Shown here piece after piece: positions 8,608-17,725 of a stretch of DNA of 64,000 bases. This stretch comes from Lederbergia citrisecunda (GTDB lineage: Bacteria; Bacillota; Bacilli; Bacillales; Bacillaceae_C): NCBI RefSeq assembly GCF_018343695.1, contig NZ_JAGYPJ010000001.1, positions 2,777,992 through 2,841,991 on the forward strand. The letters are read 5' to 3'. The translations under genes were made by a program, and so were the position numbers. A model generated the notes under the pieces. That model was given only the letters and a program-made list of their open reading frames with translations, was not told the DNA's origin and searched no databases. Within the stretch, counting starts at the first letter, position 1, and each line of letters starts with the position of its first letter.

Positions 8608-8624
8608 GTTTAATATAATTAAAC
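8608..8624. promoter_or_regulatory. Operator 2, perfect palindrome
   Basis: GTTTAAT-ATA-ATTAAAC, the same arms as operator 1, centred 54 bp away. It contains a perfect TATAAT (8614-8619), the probable -10 of the plus-strand regulator gene, implying autoregulation. Confidence 0.65.
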
Positions 8625-8650
8625 TATATTGAAGTAAGAGGTGTTGGAAT

Positions 8651-9889
8651 ATCGATACTTTAGGTGAACGTATTAGGCAATTACGCAAGCAGAAAAAAAT
8701 GACACTGGAAGGACTAGCTGGAAATGTTATTACAAAAGGGATGCTAAGTCTAATTGAAAATAATAAGGCCAGACCTTCTATAGAAAGTTTAACGTATATT
8801 GCGGAACAGCTTGATGTGGACATAACTGTTTTATTGGGGGCCATCCCACCCGATCATTTTGGTGAGGTATTGGATGAGGTAGAGAATTTATACAACATTG
8901 ATTTTGACCAAAAGACAGATGAATATATAAAGATTATTTCTATTGTTGAACCTTTGCTTGATAAGCTTAACCAAGGTTACGAGTCCGCGCGTTTATTAGA
9001 AATCACGAGTCGATGTCTGTATCATGAAGGAAAAGATGGCTGGTTGGAAATATCCGATAGAGCAGCACATTTATACGAACAAATGAACTTGTCGGCAAGG
9101 AGAGCGGAAATTGGCCTTTTTCGTGCAATGGTCAAATTTACGGAGCACGATTATGCTAAGTCATTGGAGATTCTCCTTCATGAACGGGCGGAAATTGAGA
9201 CTAAGTATCCTTATATCGATCCGATGACACGGGTAGATTTGGATTTTCACGAAGCCATTTTGCATTATGCTGTTGGAGATCCAGAGTCAGCCACGCGAAT
9301 TATGGAAAGTGTAATGGATTTTTCAAAAAAGCACCGGATATTTTATCGGATTGATGATCTCTACAGAGTTGCCACTGGTCATGCTCTAATGTTTGATAAT
9401 GACGAAAAAAGAATATATTACTTAGAAAAGCTAAAACAATACGGTGAATTTGCTGATGATAAAAACTCCTTGTTATTTTATGATTTAATGAATATAGAAT
9501 ATCTTATTTGTAAAAATCATGATTATAACGGTGCACTTGAAAAGATTGAGTATCATTTAAAGAATTCAAATGTGACAGAGTTTTATGAGCATTTTTTCAT
9601 ACTGGAAAAAGGGAAGGCTTTGTTAGGTCTGGGGCAATACGAGGAAGTGCTTCACTGGCTCGATAAAATTCAATTGCCATCCTACTTGCATCATCCGTTT
9701 GACCTATCTATTTTTTATGCAGTAGATTCATACAAAGCCCGATGTCATATGGAGCTAGGGAATCTTGAAAAAGCTCATACTTTCGCAGAACGAGCTGTTA
9801 AAAACATTAGCCCTCTACCAGCTACACCTTATAGAGATTACAGTTTTGAAACGTATGTGATGGTTAAGGAAAAGATTAGAAAGAAATAG
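8651..9889 (+). CDS. XRE-family HTH regulator with TPR-like repeats
   Basis: If started at 8651 the protein has 412 residues and begins (M)DTLGERIRQLRKQKKMTLEG, a complete helix-turn-helix running to DVDITVLLG at about residue 70. Starting at the first standard codon (ATG 8699) would delete helix 1. The codon at 8651 is ATC, seven bases after GAGGTG, so initiation is non-canonical or the codon is mutated. The C-terminal 320 residues are helical TPR-like repeats, as in peptide-sensing regulators of the RRNPP type or in solo XRE-TPR regulators. Divergent from an MFS exporter, with two palindromes between them. Confidence 0.75.
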   Translation: MDTLGERIRQLRKQKKMTLEGLAGNVITKGMLSLIENNKARPSIESLTYIAEQLDVDITVLLGAIPPDHFGEVLDEVENLYNIDFDQKTDEYIKIISIVEPLLDKLNQGYESARLLEITSRCLYHEGKDGWLEISDRAAHLYEQMNLSARRAEIGLFRAMVKFTEHDYAKSLEILLHERAEIETKYPYIDPMTRVDLDFHEAILHYAVGDPESATRIMESVMDFSKKHRIFYRIDDLYRVATGHALMFDNDEKRIYYLEKLKQYGEFADDKNSLLFYDLMNIEYLICKNHDYNGALEKIEYHLKNSNVTEFYEHFFILEKGKALLGLGQYEEVLHWLDKIQLPSYLHHPFDLSIFYAVDSYKARCHMELGNLEKAHTFAERAVKNISPLPATPYRDYSFETYVMVKEKIRKK

Positions 9890-9897
9890 ATATATAC

Positions 9898-9927
9898 AAA
9901 AGTCCCGTTCTTATTGAACGGGACTTT
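9898..9927. terminator. Bidirectional terminator
   Basis: AAAGTCCCGTTC/GAACGGGACTTT with a 5-base loop, between the converging regulator gene and fabZ. Confidence 0.85.
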
Positions 9928-9970
9928 CACATTATTTTATAACTTATTAACATTACAAGTTATCCGAGTC

Positions 9971-10393
9971 CTATTTTAAAGCAAATGTAATTTCTGCTTC
10001 ACAAGCGACTTCTCCGTCGACCGTAGCGATTCCTTTTCCTCTGCCAATCGGACCTTTTACACGGATAATCTCGACTTCTAAACGTAGTTGGTCTCCAGGT
10101 CTTACTTGGCGTTTAAAGCGGCAATTATCAAGTCCTGCTAGGAAACCGATTTTCCCACGGTTTTCTTCCTTTTTAAGCATGGCGACAGCACCGACTTGAG
10201 CTAATGCCTCCACAATTAGTACTCCCGGCATCACGGGATAATCAGGAAAATGCCCGTTGAAAAATTCCTCATTCGCTGAAACATTTTTGATTCCGACTAC
10301 TTTCTGCCCCTCTTCCATTTCCACAATTTTATCCACTAATAAAAAAGGGTAACGATGTGGGATGATTTCTTTAATTTGCTGGATATCAAGCAT
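9971..10393 (-). CDS. fabZ: 3-hydroxyacyl-ACP dehydratase FabZ
   Basis: 140 residues, normal for the family; ATG after AAAGGAGGATTTGCT. Signature [11 protein letters not shown] and the hot-dog catalytic segment [21 protein letters not shown] with the active-site His and Glu. It dehydrates 3-hydroxyacyl-ACP to trans-2-enoyl-ACP in cytosolic type II fatty acid synthesis. It follows a small membrane protein gene and the flhOP pair, as in B. subtilis (ywpB). Confidence 0.95.
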   Translation of the reverse strand: MLDIQQIKEIIPHRYPFLLVDKIVEMEEGQKVVGIKNVSANEEFFNGHFPDYPVMPGVLIVEALAQVGAVAMLKKEENRGKIGFLAGLDNCRFKRQVRPGDQLRLEVEIIRVKGPIGRGKGIATVDGEVACEAEITFALK

Positions 10394-10461
10394 AGCAAAT
10401 CCTCCTTTTAATGTATAATAAAGGGCCACCAGCATCGCTGATGAACCCACGTTGACATTCC

Positions 10462-10755
10462 TTACTTTTTTTCTACAACGAGATCTACGATGTGAGTCCA
10501 TGTTTCTTTTTTCAAAACATCTTTTGGATTCCCACCGCCCATGACTCCGTAGCCAACCATTAAGCCACCTATCAGACTGCCAACAACCAAAGCAACTACA
10601 AGGATAAGACGAAGCCATATTGGAAATAGCCGGACTCGGATACGTTTTGGTATCTCGTTCTTTCTCGCAGCTTTTCTCTCCGCTTTTTCTGTGCGTTTCT
10701 TGTTTTTTATGTCTTCTCTTGATTGAACTTCTGCTTGGCTGATATCTTTAGCCAT
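10462..10755 (-). CDS. EpuA/RpoB-accessory-like small membrane protein
   Basis: 97 residues from ATG eight bases after AAAGGAG. The N-terminus is highly charged ([16 protein letters not shown]), followed by one transmembrane segment ([22 protein letters not shown]) and a short tail [12 protein letters not shown]. Databases usually label this family as a DNA-directed RNA polymerase beta-like EpuA protein; that name rests on old annotation, not on a demonstrated polymerase role. It sits between flhP and fabZ. Confidence 0.7.
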   Translation of the reverse strand: MAKDISQAEVQSREDIKNKKRTEKAERKAARKNEIPKRIRVRLFPIWLRLILVVALVVGSLIGGLMVGYGVMGGGNPKDVLKKETWTHIVDLVVEKK

Positions 10756-10840
10756 ATGATAAACTCCTTTACTCCCAGCTGGCACCATTAAAAATAATGT
10801 TCCTTCATCATATCATATTTTCTCGAAAACTGTTTCATTT

Positions 10841-11662
10841 TTAGCGAATTCCATTTACAAGGCCCATCATTTGGTCTGATACCGTAATAGCACGAGACTG
10901 GAATTGTAGAGCTCTTTGCACATTCATCATATCAGTAAGCTCTTTGCTTAAGTCAACATTGGATCCTTCAAGAGCTTGTTGCTGCATTGCAATCGAATTT
11001 CGTGCCGCACCTGTTAAATCAGAATAAACTAGAGCAGGATTAATCGTAGTGTTTTCAGGCATTCCGATAAGCGAATCGCCCTTTTGTTCCATGTACTGCG
11101 GTTTATTCAAGGCGATGACTCCAAGGTTGGCCACTTGTTGACCATTTGCTCGAAACTCACCGTGATTTGTTATCGTAAAATCATTCAATTTATCAGAAAA
11201 AATAACCGGATTATTATTTTGATCAAGGACTGCATGTCCATCTTGTGTAACGAGCATCAGTTCATTATTTCCTGTAGGCGTTACATAAAGAGCGCCATTA
11301 CGGGTGAAGCGAATATGTTCCCCATTCTCGTCTTGAACACGCACTTTTAAAAACTGATTTTCGGATGTAAAAGCAAAATCTAAAGATCTTCCAGTTTGTT
11401 GTATTGGGCCTTGGCTCAAAACCATCGCTGATTTTGATAATCTGGCTCCAACTCCCTGACGAATTCCATGAGGAGATAGCCTTCCAATTTCACTTTCTCT
11501 AGAAGGCTGATTATTAACCTCTTGAAAAACCATATCAGCAAAAGAAACGTCTCTTTTCTTAAAACCATTTGTTTGGGAGTTTGCAATATTATTGCTAATT
11601 ATATCAAATTGTTTTTGAAGTTGACTCATCGTGTTGGTTGCCGTCGTCATCGATCTGTTCAT
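10841..11662 (-). CDS. flhP: Distal flagellar rod protein FlhP
   Basis: 273 residues; ATG eight bases after AAAGGAG. It has the rod/hook family N-terminal motif (NIANSQTNGFKKRDVSF) and C-terminal coiled-coil motif (LEGSNVDLSKELTDMMNVQRALQFQSRA). FlhO and FlhP form the distal rod in Bacillus, exported by the flagellar type III system. It lies 34 bases downstream of flhO in the same operon, distant from the main fla/che operon as in B. subtilis. Confidence 0.92.
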   Translation of the reverse strand: MNRSMTTATNTMSQLQKQFDIISNNIANSQTNGFKKRDVSFADMVFQEVNNQPSRESEIGRLSPHGIRQGVGARLSKSAMVLSQGPIQQTGRSLDFAFTSENQFLKVRVQDENGEHIRFTRNGALYVTPTGNNELMLVTQDGHAVLDQNNNPVIFSDKLNDFTITNHGEFRANGQQVANLGVIALNKPQYMEQKGDSLIGMPENTTINPALVYSDLTGAARNSIAMQQQALEGSNVDLSKELTDMMNVQRALQFQSRAITVSDQMMGLVNGIR

Positions 11663-11696
11663 CACTCAGTCTCCTTTATAAAGGCTGAAAAGAATC

Positions 11697-12464
11697 CTAC
11701 ACTTTTCCAATCTCATTTACTGCTTTATCCATGCTTTTATCGTACGCTTGGAGAATTTTTTGATTCGCTTCAAACGCTCTATAGGCTGTCAGCATTTCTG
11801 CCATTGCCCGTGTTGGGTCAACATTAGAAGCTTCTATAAATCCTTGTGAGACGGAATATCTTCCATTAGCATTTGGTAACGCCCCATCATTTTCAGCTCG
11901 GTAAAGGCCATTCCCTTCTTTTATGAGGGTATTAGGATTTTCCGCAACTGCAATGCCTAGACGTGCAACTGGTGCACCATTTTCCTCGATTGTCCCATCG
12001 GTAGTAACCTTAAATTGATCGCTATTTAATCGAATTCGATTGCCATTTACGTCTAAAACCGGGAAGCCTTCTGCCGTTGTTAGCAAACCTTCAGCGTCTA
12101 GTGTAAAACGTCCGTTTCTTGTATATTTCGTTTGACCGTTCGCTTCCACTGTAAAAAAGACAGGTGTATCTTCTAAATCAGTAAGGGCCAAGTCTGTTCC
12201 TAAATCCGTTTGCCGAAGATCCCCTTGAATAAAACGTGGTAAGGTTTCTTGCATATAAACACCTGTATTGATCGGCCCCACCGTCTTAGATTTTGTATTA
12301 TCCGACTCAATTCGTTGTAAAAGCATTTCAGGAAATGCCCGAATCGCAGCAGTATCTTCCTTAAAGCCCGGTGTATTAATATTTGCCATATTATTCGTCA
12401 ACAAATCCGTTTTACGTTGCTGTGCGTACATTCCGGATGCTGCTGTATAAAACCCACGTAACAT
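11697..12464 (-). CDS. flhO: Distal flagellar rod protein FlhO
   Basis: 255 residues; start MLRGFYTAASGMYAQQRKTD after GAGGTGATTTT. N-terminal NMANINTPGFKED and C-terminal IEASNVDPTRAMAEMLTAYRAFEANQ are the paired rod/hook helices. First gene of the flhOP pair, downstream of mbl with about 60 bases between. Confidence 0.92.
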   Translation of the reverse strand: MLRGFYTAASGMYAQQRKTDLLTNNMANINTPGFKEDTAAIRAFPEMLLQRIESDNTKSKTVGPINTGVYMQETLPRFIQGDLRQTDLGTDLALTDLEDTPVFFTVEANGQTKYTRNGRFTLDAEGLLTTAEGFPVLDVNGNRIRLNSDQFKVTTDGTIEENGAPVARLGIAVAENPNTLIKEGNGLYRAENDGALPNANGRYSVSQGFIEASNVDPTRAMAEMLTAYRAFEANQKILQAYDKSMDKAVNEIGKV

Positions 12465-12526
12465 AAAATCACCTCAGTCAAGTATTCTGGGGAGACACCT
12501 TCATTTAAAATGAAGTCTTAGAAAAA

Positions 12527-13528
12527 TTATATAAAACTACGACGTAAGATTCTATCCATATTTTCAAGCATAATTCCAGTTCCCGTTGCAACAGCATCCA
12601 TTGGATGTTCCGCAATTAGGACAGGAACTTTTAATTCCTCTGCTAGGAGCTGGTCGATACCGTGAAGAAGCGCTCCACCGCCTGTCAAAATGACACCACG
12701 ATCTATAATATCAGCCGATAATTCAGGCGGAGTTTTCTCAAGTACGTTTTTAGCTGCTTGAACAATGACATCAACAGATTCACGAAGTGCCTCTTCAATC
12801 TCTTTAGAATTCACAGTGATAGTTCTAGGAAGACCGGACACCATGTCGCGTCCGCGAATTTCCATTTCCTCATAGCGTCCTCCTGGGAATACTGTTCCGA
12901 TATTAATCTTAATGCTCTCAGATGTTCTTTCTCCAATGAGGAGCTTGTACTCTTTTTTAACATAGTTCAAAATTTCATTGTCAAAGTTATCCCCAGCCAT
13001 TTTAATAGAAGCAGATGTTACGATATCCCCCATTGATAACACAGCAATATCCGTAGTACCACCACCGATATCCACGACCATGTTTCCACTCGGTTGGAAA
13101 ATATCCATTCCTGCACCAATAGCTGCTACTTTTGGCTCTTCTTCTAAATAAATTTTCTTTCCGCCGCTTTTTTCTGCTGCTTCTCTGATTGCTTTTTGCT
13201 CAACGCTTGTAATATTTGTCGGACAGCAGATTAAAATTCTCGGCTTAGATAAAAAGCCCTTTACACTTAGTTTATTAATAAAATGCTTAAGCATCGCTTC
13301 TGTTACATCGAAGTCCGCAATGACCCCGTCTTTTAATGGTCGAATCGCCACAATATTTCCTGGTGTTCTTCCGACCATTTTTCTCGCTTCTTCTCCAACT
13401 GCGAGTACTTTGTTTGTATTACGGTCAATCGCTACTACGGATGGTTCATTTAAAACAATGCCTTGCCCCTTTACATGGATTAAGACATTGGCAGTCCCCA
13501 AATCAATTCCGATATCTTTTGCAAACAT
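12527..13528 (-). CDS. mbl: Actin-like cell-shape protein Mbl
   Basis: 333 residues starting MFAKDIGIDLGTANVLIHVKG (phosphate-1 motif), with VVDIGGGTTDIAVLS (phosphate-2) and ILTGGGALLHGIDQL (adenosine motif). An MreB paralogue that polymerises under the membrane and guides lateral-wall synthesis with the elongasome. The position next to flhOP and spoIIID identifies Mbl rather than MreB or MreBH. The 212 bases upstream are AT-rich and carry the promoter region before a repeat cluster. Confidence 0.93.
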   Translation of the reverse strand: MFAKDIGIDLGTANVLIHVKGQGIVLNEPSVVAIDRNTNKVLAVGEEARKMVGRTPGNIVAIRPLKDGVIADFDVTEAMLKHFINKLSVKGFLSKPRILICCPTNITSVEQKAIREAAEKSGGKKIYLEEEPKVAAIGAGMDIFQPSGNMVVDIGGGTTDIAVLSMGDIVTSASIKMAGDNFDNEILNYVKKEYKLLIGERTSESIKINIGTVFPGGRYEEMEIRGRDMVSGLPRTITVNSKEIEEALRESVDVIVQAAKNVLEKTPPELSADIIDRGVILTGGGALLHGIDQLLAEELKVPVLIAEHPMDAVATGTGIMLENMDRILRRSFI

Positions 13529-13742
13529 ACAATAATCCCTTCTTTCGACATTTTTTATCTATTATTTTTTTATGTATACTATTTTCTGTTAGATGAAAAA
13601 GCACTAAAAATAGGCGATTTCATTTTATTTCCCTAATTGTTTATTTTACCATATTCAAATTACAAATAGGCATCAAGTTTTAAAAATTAATCGTTTTTTC
13701 GACAAATATATTAAAATTATTTCTGAAAAAACCAATCCAACT

Positions 13743-13865
13743 AGAAAAGCGCAAGGCGCCCACCTATCGGCGACTAGCAAATGTTCTGAGACGCCAAAGT
13801 CTTTCTTTGACTTTTATAGGGCTCGTTTTTTTGACCTCGAGCCGATGGCGCCAGGAGCTAGCCAA
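13743..13865. repeat. Second intergenic repeat type (GGCGCC-ended)
   Basis: Begins AGAAAAGCGCAAGGCGCC and ends GCCGATGGCGCCAGGAGC; the ends pair (GGCGCC...ATCGGC with GCCGAT-GGCGCC). The centre holds AAAGTC-TTTCTTT-GACTTT and GGCTCG...CGAGCC hairpins. Its opening resembles the first repeat family but the core is unrelated. Non-coding. Confidence 0.65.
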
Positions 13866-13889
13866 CAAAAGCCTTAATTCAAAGTAGAA

Positions 13890-14026
13890 CAAAAGCGCAG
13901 ACACCGTACAAATCTTTTAGGGTTCTAAGAGATAGAGGAACACGGTGAGCCTAGGTAAGCCGATGTTGACTTAAACGCAGGAAGAAGTTGAAAGCTTACT
14001 AGTCGCTAGGCGCTGGAGCTAGACAG
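13890..14026 (+). repeat. Diverged copy of the structured repeat family
   Basis: Matches the layout of copies A-C: AAAAGCGCAGAC...start, GATAGAGGAACACGGTGAG, then GATGTTGACTTAAACGCAGG, then ACTAGTCGCTAGGCGCTGGA and GCTAGACAG. The core stem-loop has drifted to GCCTAGGTAAGC. Together with the preceding repeat it fills most of the 580-base mbl-spoIIID gap. Confidence 0.65.
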
Positions 14027-14082
14027 AAACCATCTCCTAGAAAATGATATACAAAGTTTCAATAATATAATGTTCTTAAACA

Positions 14083-14108
14083 AAATAAAAAGGAAGCCTA
14101 TCGCTCCC
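14083..14108 (-). terminator. spoIIID terminator
   Basis: On the minus strand GGGAG...CTTCC, then TTTTTATTTT, directly after the spoIIID stop codon. Confidence 0.6.
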
Positions 14109-14381
14109 TTATTTCAATAAACCACTTTTTATTTCTTCTTTTTTATATTTTTGCTTTGTCGCTTCCCCACCGCGTAAATGTCGAATAGATTTATGATAAT
14201 CCAAAATTATTTTTACTTCATTTGCTAAATCCGGATTGATCTCTGGTAATCGCTCCGTTAAATCTTTATGGACAGTACTTTTGGATACGCCAAACTCCTT
14301 CGCAATTACGCGAACCGTTTTTCTTGTCTCCACGATATACCTTCCAATCTTGATCGTTCTCTCTTTGATGTAATCGTGCAC
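14109..14381 (-). CDS. spoIIID: Sporulation transcription factor SpoIIID
   Basis: 90 residues from a GTG (reads MHDYIKERTIKIGRYIVET), after GAGGAGGG; this start aligns with the family. The HTH is clear in VRVIAKEFGVSKSTVHKDLT, and the C-terminal basic helix HLRGGEATKQKYKKEE is present. It is a mother-cell DNA-binding protein that activates and represses sigma-E genes and helps switch to sigma-K. The frame stays open 37 codons upstream of the GTG without an RBS. In B. subtilis translation depends on a short upstream frame (usd); I could not define an equivalent here. Confidence 0.93.
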   Translation of the reverse strand: MHDYIKERTIKIGRYIVETRKTVRVIAKEFGVSKSTVHKDLTERLPEINPDLANEVKIILDYHKSIRHLRGGEATKQKYKKEEIKSGLLK

Positions 14382-14886
14382 ACCGCTCGCCCTCCTCGAA
14401 TTGGATGAGAGGAGTGTGAAATGAGACTCGTCTGTTACAAAAAAATACTCCATCTGCTCACGCTGGCTAGTTAATGTTGACAGCCTTCCCAAGCTTGCGA
14501 CTGTTTAGTGAAATTTTTATTTCAAATCCATCTCTCTTTTCTGGATATAAACAAATTCATAACTAAATGTAGATTTTTACAACGATTGCTCACCTCAAAC
14601 ACTCTCTTTTTGTTGTACAGTTTGTATATACTTATTGTGTTAAGGGCGGATATATGCGTAAAATAAGACAAAATTCCATTATGTCTTTGAGGAATTAAAA
14701 TTCTAGGATTAATCACTATTTATTCTCTTTATGTCCCATTTATCAAATAGAGAGTTCTGCCGAAATACGTTAAAATATTTCCCGGGTAATGTCGTTTTTT
14801 TCATTTAGTGGTTGGATATAAACCGTACGATTATCATTGACAAAGAGTAGTAATGCTTACTAGCTAACTGTTATGATAAGAGCATC
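14382..14886. other. Intergenic stretch between spoIIID and spoIIQ
   Basis: About 500 AT-rich bases that must contain the mother-cell promoter of spoIIID. No convincing small gene, repeat or strong consensus promoter could be picked out by eye. Confidence 0.4.
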
Positions 14887-14915
14887 AAAAAAGACGGACC
14901 GTATAATGGCCCGCC
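14887..14915 (-). terminator. spoIIQ terminator
   Basis: On the minus strand GGCGGGCC/GGTCCGTC (with G-U pairs) is followed by six T, shortly after the spoIIQ stop. Confidence 0.7.
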
Positions 14916-14928
14916 TCAGTACATTCAC

Positions 14929-15723
14929 TTATTCAAGTTCAGATTCATTAGTTGATTGTGTATCTTCTGCTTTTTCAGCATCCTCAGTGTCTTTTCCCTC
15001 TTCTGATTTTATTTTACTTGAAGAGTCGGAATCATCCACTTCAGTTAAAGCGGTAAGTGATTGTCCAATGTAAGTCTGTGGATTTAATGCTTTATTATCT
15101 TTTCTAATTTCAAAGTGAACATGATTCTTTGCAGCAATATTAATTTGGCTTGTACTAGAAGTGGCAAGTAAGTCACCTTGTTTTATTACATCGCCTGCTT
15201 TCACTTTTATATCTTTAACAGACTGATAAATAGTGACAACTCCTTTATCGTGTTCCACTTCAATCACGTTTCCGAGTAATGCATCTTGGCGAACAGAAGC
15301 AACTTTTCCGCTTAGTGCAGCTATTACTTCAAACTCTTTACCATCCTTGTTGGCAATATCAAGTCCCATATTTGGGCGATATTTATTACCATCTACAATG
15401 AGTGCATCTTCCTGTTGTTCATTTGAAGCATTAGCATCGAAAAATCCTGTTACGATTCTTACTTCGTCGTCATTCCTAATCGGCATAACGACATTTTCAA
15501 AAGACTGGTTTACTTCGATAACTGGTTCATCAGTTTTACCAGTTATATCTTTGCCTTTTTCAGCGACCTTTGGATCTTTAGCAGAATTGTTAATGCCTGT
15601 TTGATACCAAACAATCGTAGAAATAAGCAAGGCTGCACATACTAGATATATTGCTGGAAATACCCACCGCTTTTTGAAAAATGTTTTCCATTGAGAAGAT
15701 CGATTCTTTTCTTCCTCTCTCAT
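14929..15723 (-). CDS. spoIIQ: Stage II sporulation protein SpoIIQ (degenerate LytM domain)
   Basis: 264 residues from ATG after AGAGGTGATGAAA. One transmembrane helix (about residues 20-40), then an extracellular LytM/M23 fold. The usual first zinc ligand in HxxxD is replaced: the sequence reads YRPNMGLDIA, with Asn where His is expected, while HVHFEI is intact. It should therefore be a non-hydrolytic scaffold, as in B. subtilis, where forespore SpoIIQ pairs with SpoIIIAH across the septum. The C-terminal tail is acidic and Ser-rich. A sigma-F-like promoter precedes it and the group II intron ends 133 bases upstream of the start. Confidence 0.92.
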   Translation of the reverse strand: MREEEKNRSSQWKTFFKKRWVFPAIYLVCAALLISTIVWYQTGINNSAKDPKVAEKGKDITGKTDEPVIEVNQSFENVVMPIRNDDEVRIVTGFFDANASNEQQEDALIVDGNKYRPNMGLDIANKDGKEFEVIAALSGKVASVRQDALLGNVIEVEHDKGVVTIYQSVKDIKVKAGDVIKQGDLLATSSTSQINIAAKNHVHFEIRKDNKALNPQTYIGQSLTALTEVDDSDSSSKIKSEEGKDTEDAEKAEDTQSTNESELE

Positions 15724-15741
15724 TTTCATCACCTCTGTCAC

Positions 15742-15771
15742 CATTCTGAACAGAAAGCGAGAATAATATAC
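15742..15771 (-). promoter_or_regulatory. Candidate sigma-F promoter of spoIIQ
   Basis: GTATA, 15-base spacer, GTTCAGAATG (consensus GGNNANANTR; one mismatch). It would place the transcript start within a few bases of the RBS. spoIIQ is a sigma-F gene in B. subtilis. Confidence 0.4.
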
Positions 15772-15855
15772 TTGGAAAATTGAATTTATCCACTTATTTT
15801 TTCGACAAATGTAAAATATTATACATTTTTTATGAAAGAACTTTGTGAAATAGTA

Positions 15856-17725
15856 ATCGAGTAGGAGGCGCCTCACGGCGCCGACCTCTCACACCACCGT
15901 ACGTACCGTTCGGTATACGGCGGTTCGAAAGTTTATGAATTTACTATTGATGATAGAGATTTCAATCCTAATTGTTGCCAATATTCCTTGTTTAAAGCTA
16001 TATCTAGGTAAGGAGATTTAGATATTCTCCAATAACCTTTCCTTGAGTTGGAATTCCTCCAAGCTTCCTTTCTTGAAATGCCTAACTTTATAAGGTTCTT
16101 GTATTTTGTATGAGTTTTCTTCCATTCCTTCCAGCGACATGCTCTTAATCTTCTTCGGATATGCGCATCTAAAAGTTTTGCGTATTTCTTTATATCGCCG
16201 ATTTTAAAATAGTTGCCCCATCCTTGGATTAACTGATTAAGTCGCACAATTCGATACTCCATACTTACTCCCCAATTACGATTGGTTAGTCTCTTTAACT
16301 TATCTTCAAACCTCTTCTTTGATTTCTTAGGCACATATACCCTCGTATGCTTCTTAATTTTGTAGAAACTCACTCCTAAGAATACACGTGCCCTCGGCTT
16401 TCCCACTGCACTTTTCTCTTCATTAACCTTGAGCTTTAGTTTCTTTTCAATGAACTCTGTAATACCTTTCTTAACTCTTTCTCCAGCCTTTTGAGTTTTA
16501 ACGTAGATATTACAATCATCTGCGTACCTGACAAACCTGTGTCCGCGCTTCTCCAGTTCTTTATCCAATTCATTAAGAATGATATTACTTAGAAGAGGAC
16601 TTAGTGGACCACCTTGCGGTGTTCCTTCTCGATTAACTGTAACCACTCCGTTTTCCATGACTCCTGCTTGAAGATACCGTCTAATTAGTTTCAAAGCAGG
16701 CTTGTCTGTAATGGACTTTGCCACAAGGGACATCAGTTTGTCATGTTGGACTCTGTCAAAGAATTTCTCCAGGTCTATGTCTACGACGAAGTTGTAGCCA
16801 TTCTCAATGTATTGTCTAGCTTGCTCAATGGCTTGATGAGCACTTTTATTCGGTCTAAATCCATAGCTATATTGACTAAACTGCGGTTCGAATATTGGAG
16901 TTAGAGCTTGAACTATCGCTTGTTGAAAGACCCTGTCAGTTACAGTAGGAATTCCTAAGTTTCGAATTCCACCGTTGGGCTTTGGTATTTGAACTCTTCT
17001 AACAGGCTGAGGTTTATATTTTCCAGCTTTAATTAATTGGATAATTTCCGCACCATTTTCCTTTAAATAATGGCGAGTAGCTTCAATATCTTTCGCATCG
17101 ACTCCTGCTGCTCCTTTGTTTCTTCTAACCCTTTCAAAGGCTTGGTTTAGATTATCTCTATCTAGAATTATCTCTATCAGAGTTTTAGTAAATTGCATAC
17201 TGTTCCTATGTTATGGGGGTTGTACGAGGATAACTCCACTCTATTGAGGGTGCTCCTGTTTTCCGAACATTCTGCCTCTCAATAGTCCTAGAGGTTGGCT
17301 GTGTCATGGTTATCTCGTAAATGACCCTAACATAGTCTCTCCTTTCGTTCCGTCCTTCCCAACTCTATGTGTTGGTACTACGACATCTGCTGACTTCTCT
17401 TAGTTCAACTATTCATCGCTGAATAGGTTCTCTTGTACGAGGTACTAAGAGATCTCCCAGGGTAAGTACATCAACTTTCTCCTCATATATCTGCCACATT
17501 TATTATTATTTCATCTGGGGATATTTTGGACTTTATCTTGTTTTGCAGACTCATCCTGAAATAATAACCTCGAATGTGATTCGTATACCTCAGACCGAGG
17601 ATTTGCCTAGAGCTTCCTTCAGATTCCACGTCGCCGTGGACACCCTTGCCTTCGACTAATGGTTCGCATATCCCTACGCCCATAACGGACTTTCACCGTC
17701 TAGTTGATGAACATGCCTGGCACAC
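15856..17725 (-). mobile_element. Group II intron (class C-like), full length
   Basis: About 1,870 nt. The 5' end reads GTGTGCCAGGC (consensus GUGYG) directly after the T tract of the spoIID terminator. Domain V is recognisable at 15893-15924 (ACCGCCGTATACC/GGTACGTACGGTGGT with a 2-base bulge), and domain VI has a GGCGCC-GTGA-GGCGCC stem; the 3' end is at CTCGAT. Insertion just after an intrinsic terminator, same orientation, and a reverse transcriptase without an endonuclease domain are the habits of class C introns. No gene is interrupted. Confidence 0.85.
15933..17198 (-). CDS. ltrA: Group II intron reverse transcriptase/maturase
   Basis: 421 residues, apparently intact. Reverse transcriptase blocks are clear: PKPNGGIRNLGIPTVTDRV, YGFRPNKSAHQAI, GTPQGGPLSPLLSNIIL and the catalytic RYADDCNIY. 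The maturase X domain follows (LNQLIQGWGNYFKIGD). The protein ends soon after the thumb/X region with no HNH endonuclease, as usual for class C introns. It assists intron splicing and copies the intron into new sites. Codon use and the GC-rich intron ends mark it as mobile DNA. Confidence 0.95.
   Translation of the reverse strand: MQFTKTLIEIILDRDNLNQAFERVRRNKGAAGVDAKDIEATRHYLKENGAEIIQLIKAGKYKPQPVRRVQIPKPNGGIRNLGIPTVTDRVFQQAIVQALTPIFEPQFSQYSYGFRPNKSAHQAIEQARQYIENGYNFVVDIDLEKFFDRVQHDKLMSLVAKSITDKPALKLIRRYLQAGVMENGVVTVNREGTPQGGPLSPLLSNIILNELDKELEKRGHRFVRYADDCNIYVKTQKAGERVKKGITEFIEKKLKLKVNEEKSAVGKPRARVFLGVSFYKIKKHTRVYVPKKSKKRFEDKLKRLTNRNWGVSMEYRIVRLNQLIQGWGNYFKIGDIKKYAKLLDAHIRRRLRACRWKEWKKTHTKYKNLIKLGISRKEAWRNSNSRKGYWRISKSPYLDIALNKEYWQQLGLKSLSSIVNS

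Noticed and set aside
14522-14716. 64-codon minus-strand frame upstream of spoIIID
   Set aside because: No RBS and low-complexity AT-rich coding; not the usd leader frame.
17483-17683. 66-codon frame inside the group II intron 5' region
   Set aside because: Lies in the structured RNA domains; no RBS or known similarity.
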